From the NCBI GenBank assembly GCA_030272585.1, contig BSYQ01000003.1, forward strand, positions 1,922,001 to 1,986,000: a stretch of DNA of 64,000 bases. Reading direction: 5' to 3'. The notes under the pieces were generated by a model. It ran no database searches. It worked only from the letters and a program-made list of their open reading frames with translations, and was not told the DNA's origin. This stretch comes from Bryopsis sp. KO-2023. Lineage: Eukaryota; Chlorophyta; Ulvophyceae; Bryopsidales; Bryopsidaceae. Made by a program: the position numbers and the translations under genes. Below are positions 59,201 to 64,000 of the stretch, one piece after another (positions within the stretch are counted from its first letter, which is position 1; the number at the start of each line of letters is the position of its first letter).

Positions 59201-62200
59201 GCCATTTGTTGCTGAGAGAACTCTTTTTACCTTCCACGCCACCAAGTTCCGACCTCATCTTCCCTGAGCTCTTTGTCTTCGTTATTGCGGCCATGGCCCA
59301 TTGGTGTAATGATATGTCGATGGTCCTTTGTCTTTTGGCCGCAATGAGCTCGTTCCTGGAGGATGGTGTCGCTTGGACATCGTTTCTTGGAGGTGCGTGG
59401 TGCAGTGCGTCGAGGTAGTGTAGCTCTTCACGCTGTCCGTCCACTTCAGGGACAAATATCCATCTTTGTACAACGTTGTCTCGTGGCTAATTTCGACAGC
59501 TCGACTACTATTTCCAGTGGTATCGACAGTGGTCCACTGTGACGTTTGCAGCACAGTACAGAAATATACAGAACTCCTCTGCGCTTCGTTCATGGCTGGA
59601 GCAACTTCGTCCGCTTGCTTGGGGTGGTGTCAGCATGCACATAACACGGTCCCCTTTTTGCAGTGGCCCTGGCCGTTTTGATGTTTCCGGCCGTGGACCT
59701 GTACCCCTTAACGCACGCACAGGTTCCTGGCTGCTCGTGCTTACAACGAGAATCGTCATGAGGCACGGTCCGAGGTAATTGGTCCGACGCTCAAAGATTC
59801 CCGTCCTCGTTCCTCTGGATACGTGCACGTCCGTGCGTCGCTGATCATCATCGACGTCCTTGGGTCCTGGACGAAAACTCTTAGGTCGCTCTCGTCCTGG
59901 GTTCTCCATGTCCGTGGTCCCTGAGCCTCGTCGTTGAGCTAGGTCATTCATGTTCAACGTACACAAACGTGATCATCCTTGAACTCTTCCACGACTGGCC
60001 TTTTCAACCACCTTGGCTTAAATAGCCCATGCGCCTGCAGAATAAGACTCGGCTGGCTTTTTCCTATTTCCGACTGGCTTGTTCCCCTTGGACAAACTTC
60101 TTCTTTTTATCGGTCATCGTTTTCACGGCCGAGTTGAAACGACCAGAAAAACCTTGATCCAATAACAAGGGCAACAGACAATGCCAGACAAAACCAAAAC
60201 GTCCTCACAGTCTGTGAGTAACGATGTATCGTCCTTCTGTTCTGTTCTTTTCCGCAGAGCAATATTTTCTCAACCAAAACTCTTTCTTTTCGGCCAACCA
60301 CTTTTTCTTTTCTTTTCTCTTCGTCATAGCGACCTCACAGAAAATTCCATCGTCAACCAAACGTTCGTCACTACAAAACAACGTAGTCTACCAGCAATGC
60401 GGTTCAGCACCAACCAAAACCTTGACGGTCCGTGTTGGCATTTTCACGCCCAAAAACAAGGATTCCTGTATATGTCCTCAGATACTTGTACACAACTCGG
60501 CGACCTCTGAACGTAAACGTTCTCTTTTCAAACAAGCGAAACTCGTGCACTATAGTTCAACTAGCACTGGTACGCTTTGACTGGTGTCTTCGTCCCGTCT
60601 TCATTCAAGTCGCCTTGGCTGCTTTGAGTGGCCCCGCTCGAGGCTACTCGATACATCTCCTTTGAGCACCCCTTGCGCCCCTTAGGCTGATCTTGTGGAG
60701 GCTACTAGGAGTCCGCCTTCACTGTCACTACTGGCTCTGTATAGGTCACTTTTTGTCGTAGACCATCTTTTCCGTCGCCGGTGGTCCGCATTGGTTCCAT
60801 CTTCTTTTCCATTTGTCGTAGCAACCTGAAACAGATCCACGGCTGCAACAGGGCTGAACGCAAAGGCTGACTGTAGTGGCAAAATGTCTCCTGGGAGTCG
60901 GCGTCCTTGTGGTACTTGGGGTCCTTCAGTCTGGACGAGTTGGTTAGTACAATCATCGAGCACATGATGCGCTCCAGGACTGAACGGTCCGCGCGCGGCT
61001 TTTTGGTATCGTCTCGTCCTGTCCGTGGTTCTACTTGCTCCAGGACGGTCCGCGCACGAGTTGGCTTTTTGGTATCGTCTCGTCCTGTCCGTGGTTCTTC
61101 TTGCTGGTCCGACCTGCTTGCTCCTTTGGTACCGGTGCGACGTGTTTTCGCAGACCGAGCTGCATGGCGCTCCGTGCTCTTGTTCTCTTCCTTCAGTCCG
61201 CATTGATGGACCACCAGTTCCTCATTTCTCCTGGGACTTCCTTTTCTTCATCTTCTCAGAAGATCTGCTTCATCTGTACTTTTTGAGGCGTTCTTCGAAG
61301 AATTCGCCCGACTCGTGTGCTTTTCCGCGGAACTAGGTATTGGTCCTTGGACTTTCTTCAGACCCATTTTCTTCTTCCTTCTCGTCCGGATTTCCTCGGC
61401 TCATCTTCGATCTGTGCTTTGAGCTCTCTGACGCACTCAGCCTACTTGCCTTGCTCGCTGACCTCTTTAAACTTTTCAGCTGGCGACTCCAGACGCTGGA
61501 AGACAAGTCCGGGTAAAGAAGATCTTCGTCTGAGGTTTTGTGGTACGAGAACCAGAGCACACGTTCCGTTCCGCTTTTTACGCTGAACGAAGCCGTGTGA
61601 GGTGGAACTACTCGGACTTCTTCCTTTCTTGCCCACTTGTACTGTTCCACTCGTTCAATTTAGTTCGTTCTCGTCCCATAACTCATGATCCACAGTACAG
61701 CCTCCCACCAGTTCGGCCGATAAATACGCACGCAAACTTGGTAGAAGCTGGAACTCCTTCGTGCTTGGCCCGTAAGAGTACAGTCTTTTCTCCTTCTCGA
61801 ACATAAGCTCGGTCCTTGAGGTACAGCTCTTCCGGACCTATCTCGCCCGTCCGAGTTCACTCTTTTCCTTTCTCGCGGGCGAGTCACAGAGGTTCGTAGT
61901 GTTCGACCTGCTCGTCCCTCTGGGAGACGAAGTAGATGCTCCTTGCGGACTGGTGGTGTGGACGATGGCTCTTCGAAAGATTGGCGGAAGTGACGTTCCT
62001 GTAAGTCGAGAGAATAGTCGTTAGAGGTGACCCTCTCGACGTACCGTGTCTGGGTGTCCCCCCTTCGCTTCAAAAGTGCCTAGAAGGTAGGCGCTTGTGT
62101 TAGCACACATCACGGGAAGAGGTTTCTTCCAGGACCAGGAAGCACGCGGTCCCGATTGCTTGGTCCGGGAAGGAAACGGAGGTGAACGGGAGGTTTGCTC

Positions 62201-62966
62201 CGAAACCAGTTGATACAAAGTCGAGGCCCCAAAGGGCCGGGTGCCTTTGTAGGGATCACGAGGTTGTTGAGGGAGAATAAGAGAGTTAGGTTTGTGGTTT
62301 AGGGACGGTACTTATAGGGTCTGTCCGGGACGAGATCGAGGGATCTCGTCCCCGTCCCAGTCGATCAAACTGAGTCAACTGGGATGGACAAGATCTCGTC
62401 CGACCAAATGGTACGGAAGTAATCCAGTCACGGACAACCACTACGAACATAAAATGTTCGTATCACTTTGTCCCTTACGGATCGTGGTTCGGGTAGATTT
62501 GGGTCTACTGGCAGTTAGTGCCTGGTGCTCGGTGTTTTTGTTTTTTGGTTCCAAACATTCGTCTGTTCACATTGGTGTACATTTTTCCGCAATAGAAGCT
62601 GGGTGGCTTCTTCGCGTGTAATTATGTTATGTTATGTTTCCGTTGATTATTGAACACCCAAGATCCTTGTGAGGACTACCAGACGGCTGATTTAATTTGA
62701 TTTTTAAATTACCTGGTAACTACTGAAGGTGTTTGCTTTTTGTTTTTTGTTTCCTCCACAATGTGATTCATGTTTTTTTGCTTCTTGTTTTTGCTTATCT
62801 ACATTTTTTTGTGTGCCTCCCAATGGAGGAATTGAAGACACTGAATTAGGTGGTTTACTTCTCCCAGAAAATCTTGAAAACCAAGATGGACCTCGTCAAG
62901 AGCAACGGTGGTGGAGCTGGTAGAAGTGGCAGTATCAATCTTCCATTCGGTCTTGGTGGAAACTAA
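41253..62966 (+). CDS. Small secreted Pro/Gly-rich protein gene with transposon-filled introns, 4 exons
   Basis: Exons 41253-41310, 53184-53371, 53499-53687 and 62868-62966 join in phase to 177 residues. Exon 1 is a hydrophobic signal peptide (TYVILAALVVLAVG). The mature part has short repeats, PPTKKVIIEDPAPPTKKVVV, then SGKKGGSVVVVE and a Gly-rich stretch (GRSGGGRGGGGGGVDG); the last exon ends INLPFGLGGN. Splice signals are good: GTAAGC donor of exon 1, TTGCAG acceptor of exon 2, GTAAGT donor of exon 3, CTTCTCCCAG acceptor of exon 4. Such composition suits an extracellular matrix or wall protein. Intron 1 (11.9 kb) holds the CACTA-like element with the chromovirus inside; intron 3 (9.2 kb) holds LINE/dUTPase remains and the second LTR element. 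Linking exon 1 to exon 2 and exon 3 to exon 4 rests on phase and signals only; exons 2-3 are firmer. Confidence 0.5.
42386..42773 (+). repeat. 5' LTR of the chromovirus
   Basis: 388 bp, TGATAC...GTATCA ends. Contains four TTCGGCC and one GGCCGAA; a palindrome centred near 42649 (GGCCGAATA/TATTCGGCC) precedes the likely transcription start region. Confidence 0.95.
42776..42792 (+). other. Primer-binding site of the chromovirus
   Basis: TGGTTTCGGAGCCGAAG begins two bases after the LTR. TGG pairs with the CCA end of a tRNA; the rest is near the initiator-methionine type used by plant elements (TGGTATCAGAGC) but the primer tRNA is not identified. The second LTR element uses the same first 12 bases. 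Confidence 0.75.
42819..43307 (+). CDS. Short frame preceding gag in the chromovirus
   Basis: An open frame of 162 codons, starting MSNSHPTSPQSSAGT, overlaps the start of gag by about 70 bases in another phase. It is Pro-rich at both ends with an acidic middle (DNDDIESVGSCDSCFTEEE). It may be an N-terminal Gag extension or a separate accessory product. No domain recognised. Confidence 0.45.
   Translation: MSNSHPTSPQSSAGTHEHPTSRYLTVPEELVAPHWRRFYIDQLAFCYGGPSVIEGVPPGLEGPPIRRPSPVPPPTGPNDNDDIESVGSCDSCFTEEERNDPEFLRFYAEVQEHLRNRRANSAEEPLRNRDPRLAHGVQPWTSSPTMPNQRPKPSPIPTEWRR
43235..45502 (+). CDS. Gag-like protein of the chromovirus
   Basis: An open frame of 755 codons. The first ~220 residues are coiled-coil (many Ala/Glu/Arg heptads), followed by a Pro-rich linker and a striking Gly/Pro/Asn repeat (GPNGPGG units, ~residues 415-465). 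The retrotransposon Gag core follows (PRAFNGTANVTDWLMRMGRW and WRSWAEEARKLFQPTT), and then a Gly/Arg-rich RGG-like tail with a CCHC zinc knuckle (CYLCGGDHGIRNC). Gag forms the particle and binds element RNA. The frame overlaps pol, as is common in Ty3/Gypsy elements. Confidence 0.88.
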   Translation: MDLVPYYAEPEAEAIAYPDGVEEMSAGDSMSLGTEEDPPPVQGVFVQNNIQHNVQNVHHVEVNQDETSITVAQLAANTEEWAGRTQAELYQALNEVRGELHHTREEAEARQWQVANEQAEAMNTALENQRAELEDHHWEDRVRLEEEFIRRLEHLKAENGHLVAEMEERMHLAQERAAAKAAQDFQDLGARTERLTLQVADQRAAVETLGVETKCLREDYPSVDELVKLWSKQVPAQPQVIPVYMAGAGTQTVTQTTQAPPGPPPSSSFQDVPLVSPIVSNAPAVPILVPPSGVPSQRRAGPPPGPVIREPGSAPTGGPRPSRRDPAAAARPPSGQNQATNPTPPSGQGPPIAPRQEPPPGPSQPQGVGAVGFNSGTDPFAGLGSYASVGQQDPNSGFRDAPRRRRPGGGGGDDGDGGGGPNGPGGSGGPNGPGGPNGPGGGPNGPGGGPNGPGGPGGPGGPGGPFGPQLPGGPPAAGGNGLRQVKIPMPRAFNGTANVTDWLMRMGRWFRAQAIPEELWLQVICANTEGPAAEWMNLTELKVMEGRRQPFADWRSWAEEARKLFQPTTTSEHARVELRTLRQTTSVKDYIKRYNSVCFRIPDMSEAEAYSAFTAGLREPIRSQVVGFIRDDVQAAIEMAERLDGIRGLHNSSGGRGGGGHQRWNRRSRVNSIGDKAGDDRLNYIGGNRGRGGSSRGRGRGRGRSGGRFGGRGGGGRSTTPSGRGGRGGISCYLCGGDHGIRNCPKLSAAKRSIN
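45427..49392 (+). CDS. Pol polyprotein with chromodomain
   Basis: An open frame of 1,321 codons. In order it shows an aspartic protease (AYVDSGSWENYIS), a reverse transcriptase (FCIDYRWINQRTVKNRYPLP, LDLRSGYWQMPI, VFLDDIIVYS), RNase H (VVATDASDFALGATL), and an integrase with an HHCC zinc finger (HHDVPMAGHPGK...CPTCQ), DDE core blocks (VIVSDRDPRFTS, STAHHPQSDGQSE) and a GPF/Y module (RRRFIGPFKVE). A C-terminal chromodomain follows (EYEVEAIVREKGKGRGKRYL, CWKGYQPHEATWEP). Chromodomains steer integration toward methylated-histone chromatin. The order RT-RH-IN defines Ty3/Gypsy, and the chromodomain defines chromoviruses. Confidence 0.95.
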   Translation: MLLVRRRSWDQELSQALGRKAFDKLKVRGARPPTLDTNAGGIRAEVPEDFGEEQAEGIDDRKMTKRVTWPDKAEEHEKRIDTSSSSHSSNTAARAESHGTGLSEGADDTGHARPGVSSGEPPSTVQLGPQGNRGMDGSNFSQVPGALSRADSAVADNFSYIARTGNTCSKGRFTGFEIAIQVGDRPVKAYVDSGSWENYISTATQARLELEATGEHRTLVMADGSKGSTRGRAEHVRFRSGRATFVADFHIFPDMAYEMILGIPWLVAENPDLCFRTRTISVQRGKTRISLPLAISGKPRPTETMSVGDMEQTSAAKLLKDARAGQGDVVMVVVTEAEAEQNDEHTKDDISKLVRPELSKAITQLLTDYKRVFASDLPKGPPPVRNGHEFEIELEEGTKPIFRPMYKLSPAELAEVRKQLDYMLDRELIRPSKSPWGAPILFANKKDGGLRFCIDYRWINQRTVKNRYPLPLPEELLDRLQGAKIFTRLDLRSGYWQMPIRAEDQEKTAFRTRYGHYEYKVVPFGLTNAPPQFMAMVNDLFRDFHDKFLVVFLDDIIVYSKTEEEHAEHLRLVLDKLAEHQLYAKASKCSIAVKELDFVGHWISADGISPHRSKTQAIQDWKPLQSVPEVRSFLGMVSYYRRFIREFSRIAAPIQKLVKKDQAWEWGPAQTAAFQELKDRLTSAPVLLIPDPAKPYVVATDASDFALGATLMQGSKEEGYQPIAFLSRSLNSAEQKYSAYERELLGISYALAQWRHYLEGAPGGTTVYTDHLPATHFLQQRVLSRTQTRWLKSGSFQSIKPKILYLPGRANFVADALSRKPQLRLNAILGAKISPGEAQDWQAAIKEDPILRPIVTQLEEGRAVQGYTLTPDGLLMYQAKDVGAEPKLVVPVSKRQVVLHDHHDVPMAGHPGKARTAELVSRRHWWRGWRRAVNHYVESCPTCQMMKTENSKQKGLLHPLPVPAYKWEQLTTDLVTDLPKSNGYTAVAVFVDRLTKMCKFVPCTKEVSAKGYAELFLSKVFPTSGIPEVIVSDRDPRFTSQFYKELFRLVGTDLRMSTAHHPQSDGQSEVTIRTLENFLRPYIEARPETWSEYLSTAEFAANNSVNASTKYTPFYLMYGQHPRGLEADRPSTNVEAAEAMVSRMNRDLEEAKANYASAQETMCVSANKKRRHVEFAVGQEVCLRSAHLPLAVTKHIPAKVRRRFIGPFKVEAVISPVAYRLDLPPGWRLHPTFHVSKLKEYKRSEEFVRDAPPGPALIDELDGEEEYEVEAIVREKGKGRGKRYLVCWKGYQPHEATWEPKESLTHCSDLLAEFVARTGRA
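49717..50940 (+). CDS. Extra frame after pol: coiled-coil plus cysteine-rich protein
   Basis: An open frame of 407 codons with ATG at 49717. Residues ~1-105 are coiled-coil (AEKRAKAAEEKVAQLEEQLK), then an acidic region with a basic patch (VVVPRRKRSRKLKGRG). A Pro-rich linker and a Cys/His cluster follow (CAACAYPRE, VLCNKGHLLCKKH, later CPSCTKESL), a likely zinc-binding fold, and then a Pro/Ser-rich tail. It sits between pol and the 3' LTR, a position where most chromoviruses have no gene. It shares the element's GGCCGA-rich composition, so it is part of the element, not host DNA. Function not recognised. Confidence 0.7.
   Translation: MDLTAANLERFLQDARQSTEQKNKLEAELAEWQNRANEAEKRAKAAEEKVAQLEEQLKTQRLDAFRQAAVWGQERERLAKTAMAEAIDTLNRGLQRMEMDQPLAGEKEKEKEHVETETVEDSVQEEVAAERPPEGPSSTPLKVVVPRRKRSRKLKGRGVGRFILDEAMEVDQAEAEGEDEQQLWDYTEDPYADLEDALPPRPKPGPVLLSGSEDDLISEEPPKTSSLPPPPPPAPAPSTFACAACAYPREAPRPGLDRVLCNKGHLLCKKHNVGLRIAARAGALISADESGGPYLPRIQDLIGEGDQGVRPILPFDAPLPDCPSCTKESLKGRWPGKLKEQIGTWNTQYFQALGLELPGAARSHRQPSHPPPSPDQPSAPSSATRLPLPPRSPATSKRHGPRTRSQK
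51469..51484 (+). other. Polypurine tract of the chromovirus
   Basis: GTGGGGGGGGAGTGGT directly before the 3' LTR; near-identical to the tract of the second LTR element. Confidence 0.85.
51485..51872 (+). repeat. 3' LTR of the chromovirus
   Basis: 388 bp, appears identical to the 5' LTR by eye; followed by the CCCAG duplication. Confidence 0.95.
53726..53989 (+). mobile_element. LINE-like ORF2 tail (Cys/His motif) fragment
   Basis: The frame reads CRVCGFEEVEDEFHFLYVC and continues PAYNFLRIRWSEFF. The pattern CxxC...E.EFH.L..CP.Y...R is the zinc-binding tail found after the reverse transcriptase of many non-LTR elements. No reverse transcriptase precedes it, because exon 3 of the secreted gene ends at 53687, so this is a 5'-truncated remnant within intron 3. 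It overlaps the start of the dUTPase frame by 20 bases. Confidence 0.55.
53970..54344 (+). pseudogene. dUTPase frame, split by an LTR element
   Basis: The frame encodes an all-beta dUTPase (dUTP to dUMP plus pyrophosphate). Visible motifs: ASLGSAGYDLYS (motif 1), IRSGLC (motif 2), GAGVIDSDYRG (motif 3 with the catalytic Asp) and FYIKAGDRVVQLL (motif 4). The frame runs into the LTR that starts at 54342, whose first bases supply the stop. The glycine-rich motif 5 is not here; a matching stretch lies on the far side of the inserted element (62466-62518). The start overlaps the LINE-like tail, so the dUTPase may have been a downstream frame of a non-LTR element and not a host gene. Confidence 0.8.
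54342..54596 (-). repeat. 3' LTR (element orientation) of the LARD-like element
   Basis: 255 bp, TGATACAAAG to TTCGTATCA on the plus strand; carries three TCGTCC/GGACGA hexamers. Confidence 0.92.
54597..54614 (-). other. Polypurine tract of the LARD-like element
   Basis: On the minus strand it reads GTGGGGGGAGGGAGTAGT, abutting the LTR; close to the chromovirus tract. Confidence 0.8.
62196..62208 (-). other. Primer-binding site of the LARD-like element
   Basis: On the minus strand TGGTTTCGGAGCA starts two bases inside the LTR; 12 of 13 bases match the chromovirus site. Confidence 0.8.
62211..62465 (-). repeat. 5' LTR (element orientation) of the LARD-like element
   Basis: 255 bp, matches the copy at 54342-54596 base for base as far as I can read by eye. 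Confidence 0.92.
62466..62518 (+). pseudogene. dUTPase motif 5 remnant beyond the LTR element
   Basis: After the CTTTG duplication a frame reads RGSGRFGSTGS then TAG. This is the glycine-rich C-terminal motif 5 (GxGxFGSTG) of trimeric dUTPases, which closes over the active site. Its position right outside the LTR element shows that the element landed within the dUTPase frame. Confidence 0.75.
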
Positions 62967-63854
62967 ATTTCTACGTGGTTTCAGAATGCTCGAAGCTGAA
63001 ATTCGTGATCACAGAGTGTTGCCACCTCAGTTCATTTATTTATATATGATTTTTAGGAATTTGAGAAACCTCGTCAGTGGAGGATCGGTTGCAGTTCAGG
63101 GAAGCTCTTGGATTGAGCATCAGGGAGAATTTATAAACATAAAATTGGGACGGAGCAGCCAGCGAGATTTCTGGAGGACTGCTAGGAAGGTCTCTAAATA
63201 AAGAAAAAACATTTTATCGTTCGTTGCTGTAGATGTGATTTCATTTATTCTCTCGATGTGTAAAGATTTTTCTTTTCATTCTCTCGATGTGAGATTGTTT
63301 TTTTTTTCTTTTCAAGCAAACGTCCTCGACAATTGAAAGAAAAAGTCATCATTAATTGAACAATTTTATACAGGTTGTGCAGGATTCAACCGTTCGGTTA
63401 TTTCAGATGGTCTCCATCTTAGATCTATATGGAATATATTCAAAGATCATATTCAAAGACAAACAAACAAACAACATTAATATTCAATATCAATATATAT
63501 ATATATATATATATCAATATTCAAAGACCACACCCCCGAAATCTAATATTGGCGGCGGATTGCTTATTTATCCGATAGTTTATTTATCCGATGTAGGAGG
63601 ACCGATTATTACCCAATCTCATTACCCGTTGAATGAAGGAACTGAAACCACACAACCAGCGCCCCGCCGGTTTGGTGGGTTGGGAGAGCTACTGGGAGGG
63701 AGGTGGTGACACTGGGGAATTCCTTGGTGGTGTTTGATCGAGGACTTGGTGATTTTGTGAACATCGAGATTTTGTTGCAACCATGGCACTGCCAGCATTC
63801 CAGGGAAGGGAGGGGGGGGGGGAATACTGTTTTGTGGGGGCCAATTGTAACGAA
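62967..63854. other. 3' flank of the secreted-protein gene, AT-rich
   Basis: A/T runs and a (TA)n microsatellite at about 63497-63512; two copies of ATTCTCTCGATGTG (about 63247 and 63280). No gene supported. Confidence 0.45.
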
Positions 63855-64000
63855 AAACCAATTTGGTTGAGGCACCAGCATCTATAGAGTTACATGTGGA
63901 TTCTTCGTTTGAGCGTCCAGACGGTGTATTTCTTCCTTCATGGAGGCGTGAGAAGGCATGCGTTATTGATGTCACAGTCGCCCATCCTTTGCAGCAACGC
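63855..64000 (+). mobile_element. LINE-like fragment running off the window end
   Basis: The frame reads FERPDGVFLPSWRREKACVI and continues DVTVAHPLQQR. The pattern RPDxV...W....IDVTVxHP is common in the C-terminal part of non-LTR retrotransposon ORF2 proteins. It could belong to the same family as the tail at 53.7 kb. It continues past the window. Confidence 0.45.

Larger units (their letters stand above)
54342..62465 (-). mobile_element. Non-coding LTR retrotransposon (LARD-like), 8.1 kb
   Basis: Two 255-bp LTRs (54342-54596, 62211-62465) with TGATAC/GTATCA ends and a 5-bp duplication CTTTG (54337-54341, 62466-62470). The primer-binding site and polypurine tract show it is oriented on the minus strand. 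The 7.6-kb interior has no long frame on either strand and no Gag or Pol motif that I can see, so it is either a large non-autonomous derivative or an element broken beyond recognition. Near-identical LTRs argue for recent movement and hence for the former. The interior is rich in TCGTCC/GGACGA. Confidence 0.88.

Noticed and set aside
54600-62200. Hidden Gag or Pol in the non-coding LTR element
   Set aside because: Read on both strands; no protease, reverse transcriptase, integrase or zinc-knuckle pattern seen, only short frames.

Overview
The window is eukaryotic nuclear DNA. Genes are split by short introns with GT..AG ends, and the non-coding DNA is crowded with poly-A/poly-T runs. The recognisable host genes are the end of an SPB1-type rRNA methyltransferase, an XRN-type 5'-3' exonuclease, a RAP-domain organelle RNA-binding protein, a Pkr1-like membrane protein, a calpain-like protein, an SDS22-type leucine-rich repeat protein and two small secreted proteins. 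This suits an intron-rich unicellular eukaryote, and the RAP protein makes an alga or other plastid-related protist plausible. I cannot place it more precisely from sequence alone.

Layout: 0-17.5 kb is gene-dense: SPB1 3' end, XRN-like (10 exons), RAP protein (6 exons), Pkr1-like (minus strand, 3 exons) and an unknown two-exon gene. 17.5-21.7 kb is mostly homopolymer-rich DNA. 21.7-27.3 kb is the calpain-like gene on the minus strand. 27.3-33 kb holds one small unknown gene behind a 58-bp tandem repeat. 33.1-35.5 kb is the SDS22-like gene (7 exons). 36.6-37.6 kb is a secreted cysteine-rich gene.

From 38 kb on the window is a nest of transposons. It contains a 1,026-bp DNA element with an 8-bp target duplication and a palindromic tRNA-like core (39167-40192); a solo LTR (40543-40930); and a CACTA-like DNA transposon (41343-53079, target duplication AAT). 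Inside the CACTA-like element sits an apparently whole chromodomain Ty3/Gypsy element (42386-51872, target duplication CCCAG, LTRs that look identical). A LINE-like tail joined to a dUTPase frame follows (53.7-54.3 kb). That frame is split by a second LTR element of 8.1 kb with no coding capacity (54342-62465, minus orientation, target duplication CTTTG). The exon phases on either side suggest that all of this from 41.3 kb on lies within introns of one small secreted-protein gene (exons at 41253, 53184, 53499 and 62868).

The most unusual signal is that each LTR family carries its own short motif scattered through LTRs, coding frames and untranslated parts: TTCGGCC/GGCCGAA in the chromovirus and TCGTCC/GGACGA in the non-coding element. 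In the chromovirus the motif falls in all three reading phases, so codon choice alone does not explain it. The two families also share the same primer-binding site and polypurine tract, which suggests that the non-coding element uses machinery from a relative of the chromovirus.
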